The notes under the pieces: model-generated | The model's input: the letters and a program-made list of their open reading frames with translations, nothing else | Told to the model about the DNA's origin: nothing | The model's database searches: none | Shown here: piece by piece, positions 36,044 through 46,639 of the stretch | Layout: each line of letters opens with the position of its first letter | Numbering within the stretch: the stretch's first letter is position 1 | DNA from: Actinomucor elegans | Taxonomy: Eukaryota; Mucoromycota; Mucoromycetes; Mucorales; Mucoraceae | Length of the DNA stretch: 64,000 nt | Direction: 5' to 3' | Assembly (NCBI GenBank): GCA_026027325.1 | Contig: JAMSLZ010000003.1 | Location: 3,038,001-3,102,000, forward strand | Translations under genes and position numbers: made by a program

Positions 36044-36120
36044 TAAAAAGGAAGCTCTTCTTTATTACAGTATATATATATATGTATATATTTATTTATT
36101 TATTACACTATAAAAAAAAG

Positions 36121-38582
36121 TTAGGAAGATACAGGAATGCTTGCATCTTTGGGTTTTGTATCTTCATATGCAGTCTTTTCTAGTCTTGGTCTTTTATCTT
36201 CGCTATCTTCTTCTTCACTATCAGCCATTTCCAAGACGCGTTTTTTTTGATTCACATAACCTTTTTGCGCCATACTCATTAATGTATCAGCTGCACTGCT
36301 TTCAATAGGACTTGATTTTTTGGTTGGTTGTCTTATACTTCCACTACTGCTACTACTATGGCGGTGATGATATGGACTTGCACGATTGCTATTGTTATTA
36401 TTAATGGGTGGCGGTGGTGTTCGATTAGTATCATACAATACTGAAGTTCTTCTTAGTGGCTCATTATCATAGTTTGTGTAAGCAGGGTATTCGGTTGCGT
36501 TAGGTTGACGAGGACTATAGTATTGCTGAGGAGGATGCATACGAGGTGATTGCTTAGTTGGAATAGGTGATCGTACAACCGATTTACGATAAACAGGCGA
36601 TCTATCAACCAACATGGGGTTCATAAGAACACGTTCAGAAGGAGCAGGTGCTCTACCACCACCTCCAATATCTGGGATACGCACATCCCCAGTAGATGAG
36701 GGTGTGTGATTCATAAAGGGTACAGGCGAACGGCGATCATTGCTGCTTGGGTTATTACTAGCCGGAGGTAAGGGAAGTTCACGTGGCATAGGCTGTGGTG
36801 GTACTTCTTGACCCTGTTCAAAACGTTAGTATGAAAAAAAAAAAGTAAACATAGACTGTCACTATTTACCATTCTTTCATTGTTAAAGTTTCTAGGTGGG
36901 TATGTATTCGCATTTCCTTGTTGTGGACCAGACACTAAAGGTGGAGGAGGGTATTGTGGTGTAGTATTAGCAGAGCCATTCTGATATTGATATGGATTAT
37001 TAACGTCTTGTGGGACTGGCGTTGGAGCAGGTGGATTAGTTGGATTGGACTTTCTTAAAAGTTCTAGTCTTGTGCGTATATGAGGGTTAGAAGGATCTAA
37101 TTCACTTGCTCTTTGATACGCGTCCAAGGCATCTTGTATCTGATTATTACAAGACTCATATAAGGTACCTAAATCGTACCAAACTTCACTGATATAAGGA
37201 TTCAAACGAATAGCACGACTGTACGCATCCAGAGCATCACGATACTGATTGATTTGATAGTATAATACACCGATAGAACACCAGAATGTAGGATTACGCG
37301 CATCACGATATACAGCTTGTTGATATGCTTCATAGGCTTTGTTATAGTTTTGCTCAACCATATAACATCTACCTAGCAGATACCAAGATTGAGCATCTGC
37401 ACTATCTGCCTTTAATGATCTAGTCAAATACTGAATTGCAGTAGGTTGATTCGAAAAAGACGTGTTTTGCTGATGAAATAACCAGCCCAATTGCTGCAAT
37501 ACTTTGGCATGGTCGGGGTTCTCGGATAAAACGCGTTCATAGGCTTCTTTTGCGAGCTCATATTCTTTTTGCTGCTCATAGACATGACCTGTTTGAAACC
37601 AAATATCAACTTCGGTTAAAGGTCTTGGCGGATTATGCAAGATATATCGAAAGCACTAAAGTTTTTTTTTTTTTTTTTTTAGTTTCATATTTTGCATTGT
37701 TTTAGATGGTTTACCTGCAGAGAAAGGTCGTATTTCTGCTGCTGCTTGTAAATAATACCCAATCGAAAGTATATTTCATTGGCTTTCTCGAATTGTGGGT
37801 CCATTTTCATAACAGCTGTAAATGCTTCTTCAGCATGCTCAATTGAGCCGTATCGATCATATAGAATACCAATACCGTACCAAAGTTTAGGGTCTTTTGG
37901 ACTTTGTAGGTGGTATAATGCTTGTTGATACGCGTGATAGGCTTCTTGTAGATTGTCCATCATGAGATAACAATGTCCTAAAGCACTCCAAGTATCTCCA
38001 TTGGTTTCTTGTAAAGCTAAGATACGCTTAAAGTACTCGACCGCCTATTTACGTGGTCAATATACATCAACGTATTTATAGAGTCACTTTTTTTTTACCT
38101 TGGCAAATTGCTCTCTACCTCTACACAACGATGCAATTTGAGTTAATGCACCAATAGAATATGGATTATGTCTCAAGGCAGCCTCATAGGCATTCATGGC
38201 TCTATCCCAATCAGCCATCATCTCCGCTAGATTTCCTGTATTATAAAGGGTAAGTTGTGGCGTTCCTTAACCCAGACTAACATCCTTTTGGTAATTTGTT
38301 CCCTTGTAACACGTAGATTCATGTGTTACCTACATGCCCGCTCCCCTTTATTTGCGCTCCTCGTTTCTTTTTCACTCCTTTTATGGCTCCGTCATCCTTT
38401 TTCTATTATAAACTCCTGCATGCTCCAACATATATATATGTTTTTGTGTGATATATATCTTGTTTTTTTTTTGTTCTTTTCCTTTTCACCCATAACTCAC
38501 CTAGTGTCAACCATGCTTGTTCATTTGCATTTGCCAATTTCTGAACAATAGGTGACTGTTGTATATTCGTGTTATTGGCCAT
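36121..38582 (-). CDS. CYC8: Transcriptional corepressor Cyc8/Ssn6
   Basis: TPR subunit of the Tup1-Cyc8 corepressor, recruited by DNA-bound repressors. Five exons (38582-38501, 38235-38099, 38044-37715, 37655-36870, 36813-36121) give 675 residues. About ten TPR units occupy residues 15-400, with near-identity to fungal Cyc8 in LGHCYLMMDNLQEAYHAYQ, LWYGIGILYDRYGSIEHAEE, FEKANEIYFRLGIIYK, AKVLQQLGWL, FWCSIGVLYYQINQYRDALD and LNPYISEVWYDLGTLYESC. The remaining C terminus is Pro/Asn/Ser-rich and disordered, with RSPxYRKS- and SPRQP-like motifs and an acidic/basic nuclear patch (SEEEDSEDKRPRLEK). The N terminus lacks the long polyQ seen in yeast. The first intron (38236-38500) is 265 nt, by far the longest in the window. 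Its 3' end lies 77 bp from the convergent XPO7 stop. Confidence 0.95.
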
Positions 38583-39599
38583 GTAAAGAGATTTCAAAAA
38601 AAACAAAACAAAAAAAAAAGGTAGATGAGGAAGAAAAAGAAGAAAGGAAAAAAGAAAAACTGAAATCAAAAAACCAAATTTTTTTTTTTTTCCTTTGTAC
38701 ACCCATTTACCCCCCAAATAAAAAAACTTTGGTTGCAAATCTGTTTTCTATTGATTTTTATGACGAATGATCAAGATCCGACCCATATCCTCCCCCTAAA
38801 ACCTTCTTGAAATTAAAAAAAAATAGTTTCAGTTTTTTAGTATCCCATATTTGAAAAGCCGGCGAATGCAGCATACATCACGTGCTAGATAAGGAAAGAA
38901 GTGCTTTGAACCTTCAAGAAGGGTAAAATTTTGATTCGAGAAAGAATTTAGTTTCGGTACCTGTTCTTTATTCCCGTCACCCAATCACCGGTCAATGAGT
39001 TTGAACCTTAATTTCGGTAACCAAGAATTCAACTCCGACGTCTAAACTTTAAACGATTGTGTTGGATCGCCGCCAAGCCAATCAGCATAAAAGCAAAAAT
39101 TTGGGGCTATTTTTCCATATACCCCTTATGGCGAAAAATCGCTAAATCTGACCTTTGGTTTCATACTATTAATAAAAAGAAAACTTTAGAGACATATAAG
39201 ATCAAACAATTATTTAGCCTTTAAAGTATATATTTATATTTTTTATTTATTTTTTGGAATATAAAAAAAGTTGATATAGATGCAAACAAAAAAAAAAAAA
39301 AAAAGCGAGATAGACTAAAGATATAATACTATAAAACTTGGACATATTTAGATATATTGTTGAATTCTATATAAACTATATTAAGAGACTTTCACTACTT
39401 ATACAAAAAGCGCGTAAAAATAATTCAAGAAAAGTTGTCAGGTCTGGAAAAATAAAGCCCAATGATTTAAATCATTGAAGTGCCGCAGTCTCCCTCCTAA
39501 AAGACTGTGATATAGTGGAATTCATCAAGAACGCCATATCTTTTTTATCTTATTAAGCCCCATTTCTTCTTTTCCTTATATTGTTCAGCCATCTTTCTA
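38583..39599. promoter_or_regulatory. Divergent promoter region of CYC8 and TMEM115-like gene
   Basis: About 1 kb between divergent genes. It is A/T-tract rich close to CYC8 (38593-38690), has CCAAT-type boxes (CCCAATCACCGG near 38980; AGCCAATCAGC near 39074) and an 18-bp perfect palindrome CAATGATTTAAATCATTG at 39460-39477, 123 bp upstream of the TMEM115-like ATG. No ORF of interest. Confidence 0.5.
39460..39477. repeat. 18-bp perfect palindrome in promoter
   Basis: CAATGATTTAAATCATTG is a perfect inverted repeat without spacer, 123 bp upstream of the TMEM115-like start. It contains ATGATTTAAATCAT, which would suit a homeodomain or bZIP-like dimer. Function is unproven. Confidence 0.5.
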
Positions 39600-40980
39600 A
39601 TGACCATAAAAACTATAGTGGCCAATGTGCCCTCCTTAACAAAAGCTTTAGTGTCTACAGTATTATGTTTATCTATCGCTTCTTATGTTTATATTTATCG
39701 TTTGCAAACTGAAGCAGATCCCGACACGGTACCTTTATCTATTTGCCCATTCATTGGTCTTTTGCCGGGATTGTAAAGCTATAACAAAAGATTCTTTATA
39801 TTAGGTATTAATTGATTTTTTTTATGTTGTTAGTGTTCAGTATGCTCCGTGGACTTTTGTAACTGCTGCTTTTTATGAAAGTAACATAATCACTGTAATG
39901 TATATATAATTCGACTTTAGACTCAAATGCTGATTTGTAGTTATTTTTTTTTTCTCTTTTAGCTTTCTATCAGTGTGGTTATTTTATTATTTTGCGGAAA
40001 ATACTTAGAACGCGCTTGGGGTTCAAGAGAATTGTTCAAGTTTGTCATGATCACTGCTGTATTATCCAATATTGTTACTTGGTTTGGTATTCTTTTATCT
40101 TACTATATCTCTGGTGATGACAAGTTTTTGTAAGTGAAAAGACAGAGAGCAAAGAGTATGAATCTAAAGGGTAGTTTAGATACCAAGTGCAAATCAATGG
40201 TATGTCTGGCATATTTTCTGCATTCTTGGTCGCGTTTAAGCATTTAGTTCCTGAACATCGAATTGCTATCATGGGTGGTAAACTGTCTATCCGCGTCAAG
40301 GTAGAGTTCTAAAGCGAATCAAGCGAAAAAGCAATACTGATACATGCATTAGAATCTGTTGGGTGTTTTCACTCTGATCAGTATCGTTTCTCTCATCTTA
40401 TTTCAGGCCATTGTATTCTACAATCTGGTAAATATTGGCTGGGTCATTGGTTGGGTTTATATTCGATTCTTCAAGTATCAAGACGGTATCCAAGGCGATC
40501 AAAGCGAGACATTTGCTATTCAAACCTTTTTCCCAGAGTTCTTACAGTAAGAAAAAAGAGCCATGACTCAGCTTGCAATGCTAATTATTATTATTTAGCC
40601 CTGTCATTATCTTTATTTCTAATCGTGTTTGGAGTGTACTTGTCAAGTTAAACTGTTGTAAACCTGGCCCACGCGCTTATCATGATGTAGAGATCGGCAA
40701 CATCGCTCCTGCACCAGGTTCGGCTCGAGCAGAAGCAGAAAGAAGAAGGTAAATCTTTTATATCTCGATTAAAACAGTAATTTAACACGGTTACTATAGA
40801 GCATTGGCTTTAAAGGCATTAGATATGCGTTTATCTAAAGGACCGGCTACACCAGGCACTTCATCAGCTGCTGATAATGCATTGACTTCTCGACCGGATA
40901 GTTCTGTTCTTTTTGATGCAGAAGACAATACGCCATCTGCTCCATCAACTAGTGATGGCCATGACAAGTTGAAGGATTAA
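39600..40980 (+). CDS. TMEM115: TMEM115/rhomboid-like Golgi membrane protein
   Basis: Seven exons (39600-39772, 39834-39894, 39963-40129, 40180-40300, 40353-40546, 40599-40748, 40800-40980) give 348 residues. It is a multi-spanning membrane protein: hydrophobic segments in exon 1 (ALVSTVLCLSIASYVYIY), exon 3 (LSISVVILLFCGKYLERAWG, then VMITAVLSNIVTWFGILLS) and exon 5 (LLGVFTLISIVSLILFQAIV). FVQYAPWTFVTAAFYE, GKYLERAWGSRELFKF and INGMSGIFSAFLVAFKHLVPEH are hallmarks of the TMEM115 family, catalytically inactive rhomboid relatives of the Golgi implicated in retrograde traffic. No Ser-His rhomboid dyad is seen. The C-terminal cytosolic tail is basic, then Ser/Thr/Pro-rich. Start chosen at the first ATG; no upstream frame. 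Confidence 0.9.
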
Positions 40981-41533
40981 CTATGATTAAGCAGCATATA
41001 CTTGCTTTGTAAATATTAATTTGCTACATAATGAATAAAAGATTTTTATAACAAAACTATTTTACATAAGCGGTTTACGCGCGCGGTCCTAAAAATGAAG
41101 TGCTATAGCCATCTTTCCCCCCGAGTCGTGCTACGATAAAACCCAGTCAAACTAAGGATGTACCGATTTTCCGTTATTAGTTACTATATATAAAGCAAAG
41201 AACGACTAAAGTTTGATCGGTTTTACAAACAAGCAATAAAAATAAAGTAACACGTTTCCGTATAACAGAGACATATATGCGTTAACTGCATAAAAAACGC
41301 GCTCTTTTTAAGGCAGAGAAGGGGGGGGGGGCTGCATCATGTACGCGTACAGTTTGGTTTAGAACAAAAAGGCACAGACTGATACTCCCAAGCGTGCCTA
41401 CTATCATTGGTTCGTGACATCATGATGCTTACTTTATAAGGCTAAATCATGACATCAGCCTGGTAAATCTGTGAGACCTTGCAAAAGGTATATAAAGAAC
41501 CTTGGTTTCTAGATCATGTAATTATATAACAAA
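40981..41533. promoter_or_regulatory. Promoter region of the small His-rich ORF
   Basis: Contains an 11-nt G run (41331-41341), two TGACATCA motifs (41415-41422 and 41450-41457, 35 bp apart) and a TATATAAAG box at 41489-41497, about 40 bp before the ATG at 41534. The TGACATCA sites resemble ATF/CREB-type bZIP sites. This layout suggests a strongly inducible gene, which is inference. Confidence 0.5.
41489..41497 (+). promoter_or_regulatory. TATA box of the small His-rich ORF
   Basis: TATATAAAG lies about 40 bp upstream of the ATG at 41534, so any leader must be very short. Confidence 0.5.
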
Positions 41534-41737
41534 ATGGAAACTCACTCTACAAATAATACAAATCAAGTACTTCACACAACCAACCACGGTGATGACAGAC
41601 ACTCTACTCTTCATAGTGTCAGAAGTGCGTTACATGATATAAAGGAAAACGTGAAAGAAACTCTACAACGCGACCATCATCACGGACAAGACTGTGCCAA
41701 AAGACCGCAAGATGGTAAAACCAACCCTATGGAATAA
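41534..41737 (+). CDS. Small His/Asn-rich hydrophilic protein
   Basis: Intronless frame of 67 codons starting in a good context (AAAATGG). The protein is very hydrophilic: METHSTNNTNQ, then a helical stretch SVRSALHDIKENVKETLQ followed by RDHHHGQDC. Amphipathic helix plus high polarity is reminiscent of small stress-induced hydrophilic proteins (LEA/hydrophilin-like), but no family is recognised. Support for being real comes from the well-placed TATA box, paired bZIP-type sites and a normal stop; the length is too small for certainty. Confidence 0.5.
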   Translation: METHSTNNTNQVLHTTNHGDDRHSTLHSVRSALHDIKENVKETLQRDHHHGQDCAKRPQDGKTNPME

Positions 41738-42696
41738 TGTGCCAATTGCACGCGCTTGTAAATACACTCCTTTCTTTACCTATTATATATAACTGTACCT
41801 ATCCTATACTATTTATAATAAACAAAATGATAGATCCGAAGCATACCGTGTTTCGGATTATTTGAAAGATAAATTAAAAATGGCTTATCAAGCAGACCTT
41901 TGTATGAATAAATGATTAAGTATAGCCTTCAAATTGAACTAGGCTTCAGTAGATGTAGAAGCTTGTTGTAAATGTTGGATTCTACACAGATGCAATATTA
42001 GTCTGAGATCTATCGAGTTCGATCATCACAATATCAAATACTAACAATTTTTTTTTAATTTTGTGTATCATACACAATGATGAAGTACAATGTATGTCCT
42101 AACGAATTTAATAATTTATTCTGGACATGGACTACGGATCAAATACCACTTCTAACGAGGCTCGATAGGGCGATCTCTGGTTGATTATGTGATAAGCAGA
42201 TACAGATAGTTCTATAACTTATTTAGCAGCTCTGAATACAATACTGTTTGTTTATATCTAGTTTAGATTCAATTAGACGCTGGAATCCATTTTGAATATA
42301 GTAGAATACTATTCAGGTGCGACTTCTTTTGTCGGAGATCAACGGTCTTGTGGAATTGGTGAAAGAGATACCGGTTCTCAGATACATTGAAGCATATCAA
42401 ATTCTGCCATGTCTGGCTGTCAATTTTTAGCAGATCAGTGTGCTTGAAGTGCACTTTGTGAATTAATTTCCATTGAATATTGTATTATTCTGAAAAACAT
42501 CAAATTTTTATTTACAAAACGTAGATTTTTTGCTAGTTTTGAATTTTGGTTATCAAACTGCTTGTTATGAAGGATAAAAATTACAATTGCTTACTCTCCA
42601 AAGTTTGAAAATTGTATATGAATTTTACACCTTCTCGAGGATTTTTTTTTTTCAAAATCGATCTTTCTAAATCTATCGGGCAATCTTTATCAAACA

Positions 42697-42903
42697 CTGG
42701 ATATAATTAGTGTTTAATGTTCAGCATGAAGTGTTGCATCCACCAAGCATTCGTTTTATAATATATAAGAAATACACTATACCAGTTAACAACGGCTAAT
42801 AACTGCATTTATTTTATATATGTATCTATTGATTTTTGTCTACAACAATGTCGCATCTGATTAATAATAATCCTTGTTCAGCATGAACTGCTGCATCTAT
42901 CAG
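42697..42903 (+). repeat. Two degenerate copies of the intergenic repeat
   Basis: The first copy retains AATGTTCAGCATGAAGTG and TTGCATCCA (to about 42748). The second, from 42846, retains AATGTCGCATCTGATTAAT, CTTGTTCAGCATGAACTG and CTGCATCTATCA. Spacing is about 155 bp. Confidence 0.6.
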
Positions 42904-43517
42904 AACCGCTATTTATCTCTCTTAATAGATGATTTTTATCAGTAATTAACAATGCATTTATATCCTATTTAATCTAATTCACTCTTCCATTTATACTAAA
43001 GAAAGGTGTATTGTACTATCCTATCTAACAGAGGAACTATACTAACTATAAAAGTAAAGCAGTTAAAGGTATGATACAGCAATCGAATACAGAATTATGC
43101 CATGCAAAAGCTGAACTGTATGCATTTTATCTGCGCAATGAAAGACAATGAAGTAATATTACCTTATCCAGAAAAGCAAGTTATATCACTATTTTATTAT
43201 CTTAGAGAGTGGTGCAAGCTATGTAAGCTAATCAATGATAAAATCTTTTTTCGAAGAGTGGAAATGCTACATATGCATAACTCTTTTGCGTAAATGTTCC
43301 TTAACACAACATTAGATTCATAACACAAATGTAAAAAAAAAAAAAAAAAAAAAAAAAAAGTACAGTTCACGCTGAATGTGGATTACTAACAAACGTAACA
43401 TCCAACTGGGGTAAATTAGAAGATCCACAGTCAGTTTAAATACAATTCATATGATAGCATACTCGTTGTACTCCCCCATTAAATGTTGACTCTAGTACAT
43501 CATTCTGGGAACGGGGT

Positions 43518-43716
43518 ATTTATCGATGTGGCAGTAAACTGAAATCGGCCCAAATATTTATGGATCTACTGCTTCAGATTTTATGAAATGCAAATAAGTT
43601 ATAGCGCATTGTTACAGTAAGACATATTTATTGTTTCAACCAAATAATGGTTGCAGTTCATTCTCAACGTGGACAATTAATTAGATGCGGCATGAGATCG
43701 GAATCGGTTGACCCTA
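43518..43716 (-). repeat. Two inverted copies of the intergenic repeat
   Basis: On the minus strand the copy at 43640-43716 reads CCGATTCCGATCTCATGCCG, CATCTAATTAATTGTCCACG and AATGAACTGCAACCAT. The one at 43518-43572 reads AGTAGATCCATAAAT, GGGCCGATTTCAGTTTACTG and CCACATCGATAAAT. They are about 120 bp apart. Confidence 0.55.
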
Positions 43717-43866
43717 TTTTGGACAAATTCCAAGGGGATTTTTCCTTGGGGGTTACTTCTCAATAACTGGAGATCTTTGTGGAGAACATGCACAGCATGT
43801 TTATCCTTTTCATATTTCTATCTTCTATAATATGTGAATTACAATTCTAAAGCAACAACAAAAAAA

Positions 43867-43898
<32 letters not shown>

Positions 43899-44218
43899 TT
43901 AAATACCGATATCCAATGAAAATTATACATTTCAAATCGCCATTAGAACTCGGAATTATCAGTACGGTGAAGCTTTTCCGGACCAGACCTTCTCGTAGCC
44001 GAGACGGATTAAATATTGATGACATAGACAAGCCCACAAGTCGGGTCTTTTTCTATCAAATCTGCTTCAAAGGCCGCCCGGGAATGAAAAACTTTTGAGT
44101 AAATGGCCCTGCAGCCCTAGCGAGAGAGAGAAGCACACTGGGGTAGAATATAAGGTCTTTTACTATAAACACTTTTTTATACCAGCATATTTTTCTTTTG
44201 TCAAGCAAAAAGGAAAAC

Positions 44219-46618
44219 ATGTCTTTCCAGTCTATCATACTAACTAGAGAAGGCTGGAAGTCACAAGTAATAGCAAAAGTATGTCATAATTGTCTTTCCA
44301 GACGAACCCCCGTCATGTCACAAGCGCGACGCCTGACAAGCACTTCGTCAATGCCACTACCTCCAGTTACAAAACCAAGCACACCTTCTACACTTGACTC
44401 AATAACCCCTGCCCGAACTACACCGACCAGAAATTTGATTGAAAGTTTTCGCAGCGAGTTATACCACCCATCGACTTCGGCTGACCTTGATCCTAGCTAT
44501 TCATCACTCGTACGAAAGACTATTATGAGACGTGAATCGAGAAAGCGATTGATCAAATTGTACAAAAATCTCAAGCAACGACCGCAGCTCTCGGCGCAAT
44601 TGACACAACAAGACGTGGATCATTTTCTAGGCAGGTTCACATCGATCCTGCCCGACGATGCTACTGTGAAAGGTCCCCTGTTAACGGCTTTTGAGATCTT
44701 GGACGATTGGAAGAAAGGCAATGTATTTCAGCATTTGCTATTTCGACAGAAAGACCTCGAGACCATGATCTCTTTGGCCTGTGAGCTCAACTTGACTGAT
44801 CGAGCCCATGGTTTATTGAAAGAAGCAGCTATCCGAAAACGCCAAGATGTGAGCAACGAGTCTTTTGAGGCAGTCATGGGCGCACTATCCAAGCAAAAAC
44901 AGCAGCAACGCCTTGATTTCTGGTTACAGCATTTGACACAAGCCAACAAGACACTGACACGAAGCATGGTGCGCTCCATCGTTCTTTGTCATGTCGCTAC
45001 CAATCAATTAGACACAGCAGCTCACTTTCTCAAACGCAATCATCCTGGACAGGATTTAGCGCAATTAGTCACACAGCATGTTATGGATGATCGCGAGTTA
45101 CTGGATCAAGCTTTGAATGTGTTTGCTATGGATTGTATGGAGAAATTGCGGTTAAATGATATGCGATGGATCTACTTACGGAAGCGGTATTTTGGTATGA
45201 GCACTGCAGCAATTATTCGTAATGTGGTTAGCAAGAGTTTACATACTGGACATGCTCAGACGGCTGAGCGTATGTTATCAGATACGATTTATATGCAGGA
45301 TACAGCTGGAGCGCAGCTGTGTGCCAAACGACTGATCCAGTGGTACTTGTCAAAGAAGGATATCAAGCATGGAATACGTATTTGGGATCAAATGGACGAA
45401 CGCAACTTGGAACTGCCTGTGGATGTAGTCCAATCTTTGATAATACAAGCAGCCAAGTTGAAATACCATGTAGACGTACTGCGACTGTATAAAAGAAGCA
45501 AAGAATTATACCCCATCAAAGGTCGTGGCCTGAATCCTGAATCACAAGTACATGTATTACGATGTATGGTGCGGTCCAAGCAGTTTAAAGAAGCCTTTCA
45601 AGTTTTGCCCGATGTAGAAGCGCTGGTACCTAATATGCGGCCCAATCTAGCAAGAACAGCTGTTCGAGCTATGTTCAGTCTATGTGCGCAAACAGGCAAA
45701 GTGGATTTATTTGAACGGGTGTTTGATATGAGCGAAAGACTAAACTTATCAGTAACTCATGAAGGACTAACTTCGTTGATTGCCTGTTATCTGGAAAGAG
45801 GTGATGTACAGTCTGCTAAATCTGCGTTTCAAACGGTGGCTTCACATACGGATGGGCCCGACGTAGTAGATTTCAACTTGTTGATGCGAACAGTGGTGAT
45901 GGAAGATGATAACAAGGTCAACTACGACAAGATATTTGATATCCTCAGGCACATGAAGTTGGTGAATGTCACTCCAGACGAAACAACAATGCGTACAATG
46001 CTCGGCTTTTATGAATCAGGCAGTGATATGCAAAGCAATCTATTTGAAAAACTACTTCGCCATCCTTCAGCTTCTCGATCAGATCAAGTCTTTCTTAATA
46101 ATATCGCCATCAGCAACCTGCTTCGAGATACTAATGTAGAGTGCGCAGCTGGTGCATTAATACGCAATGATCGAGGTGTACTATTCCCAGATCAAAAAGG
46201 AGAACCGATACAATGCGATGGGCTTACATTCAAAATCCTATTGGATGCAGCTACATCAGATACACGACATGCCAATGTTGCAGAGAAGCTATACAAGGAT
46301 ATGCGGGCACGAGGAATGAAACCCAATAAGGATGTGTATGAAAACCTGATCTTTTGTTTAACAAAGAAGGGTAAAATAGCCAAAGCACGACGCTATATCA
46401 GTATAATGGAACAAGAAACCGGCATCAAGCCAGATGTGAAAACTTATACCAAACTTGTGGATGGTTTAATTAGACTGGATAAACCTCACTTGGCCAAAGA
46501 GATTATATTTGAAGATATGGCATCCAATGGGATCACTCTAGATAGTGTCATTATCAGTAGATTAAAACTTATAGAAACCAGATTATCACCCATCATTTCA
46601 TCATCGCATCAAGAATAA
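44219..46618 (+). CDS. Pentatricopeptide-repeat protein, probably mitochondrial
   Basis: Intronless gene of 799 residues, the longest uninterrupted frame here. The first ATG (44219) is used; the frame extends upstream only from a TTG. The N terminus is basic and hydroxylated (SIILTREGWKSQVIAKVCHNCLSRR), fitting a mitochondrial presequence. Helical repeats of about 35 residues run from residue 150 to the end. The clearest PPR units are near the C terminus: LTFKILLDAATS, KLYKDMRARGMKPNKDVYENL, RRYISIMEQETGIKPDVKTYTKLVDGL, KEIIFEDMASNGI. Fungal PPR proteins act in mitochondrial RNA processing, stability or translation; the target is unknown. Convergent with the next gene, 21 bp between stops. 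Confidence 0.85.
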   Translation: MSFQSIILTREGWKSQVIAKVCHNCLSRRTPVMSQARRLTSTSSMPLPPVTKPSTPSTLDSITPARTTPTRNLIESFRSELYHPSTSADLDPSYSSLVRKTIMRRESRKRLIKLYKNLKQRPQLSAQLTQQDVDHFLGRFTSILPDDATVKGPLLTAFEILDDWKKGNVFQHLLFRQKDLETMISLACELNLTDRAHGLLKEAAIRKRQDVSNESFEAVMGALSKQKQQQRLDFWLQHLTQANKTLTRSMVRSIVLCHVATNQLDTAAHFLKRNHPGQDLAQLVTQHVMDDRELLDQALNVFAMDCMEKLRLNDMRWIYLRKRYFGMSTAAIIRNVVSKSLHTGHAQTAERMLSDTIYMQDTAGAQLCAKRLIQWYLSKKDIKHGIRIWDQMDERNLELPVDVVQSLIIQAAKLKYHVDVLRLYKRSKELYPIKGRGLNPESQVHVLRCMVRSKQFKEAFQVLPDVEALVPNMRPNLARTAVRAMFSLCAQTGKVDLFERVFDMSERLNLSVTHEGLTSLIACYLERGDVQSAKSAFQTVASHTDGPDVVDFNLLMRTVVMEDDNKVNYDKIFDILRHMKLVNVTPDETTMRTMLGFYESGSDMQSNLFEKLLRHPSASRSDQVFLNNIAISNLLRDTNVECAAGALIRNDRGVLFPDQKGEPIQCDGLTFKILLDAATSDTRHANVAEKLYKDMRARGMKPNKDVYENLIFCLTKKGKIAKARRYISIMEQETGIKPDVKTYTKLVDGLIRLDKPHLAKEIIFEDMASNGITLDSVIISRLKLIETRLSPIISSSHQE

Positions 46619-46639
46619 TAAAGCACATTGTATAGTTTA

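Larger units (their letters stand above)
41738..44218. other. Gene-poor intergenic tract with repeat copies
   Basis: About 2.5 kb with no supported gene. It contains repeat copies in plus orientation near 42.7-42.9 kb and in minus orientation near 43.5-43.7 kb, A runs of 27 nt (43333-43359) and about 25 nt (43859-43883), and AT-rich filler. Short frames (for example 43102-43293) show no recognisable protein. Confidence 0.5.

Noticed and set aside
38255..38770. Plus-strand frames of 98 and 72 codons near the CYC8 start
   Set aside because: They lie within CYC8 intron 1 and its upstream A/T tracts; translations are low-complexity and hydrophobic without any motif.
41331..41341. G11 run as a G-quadruplex or promoter element
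   Set aside because: A single G run cannot form a four-tract quadruplex on its own; no further G tracts are near.
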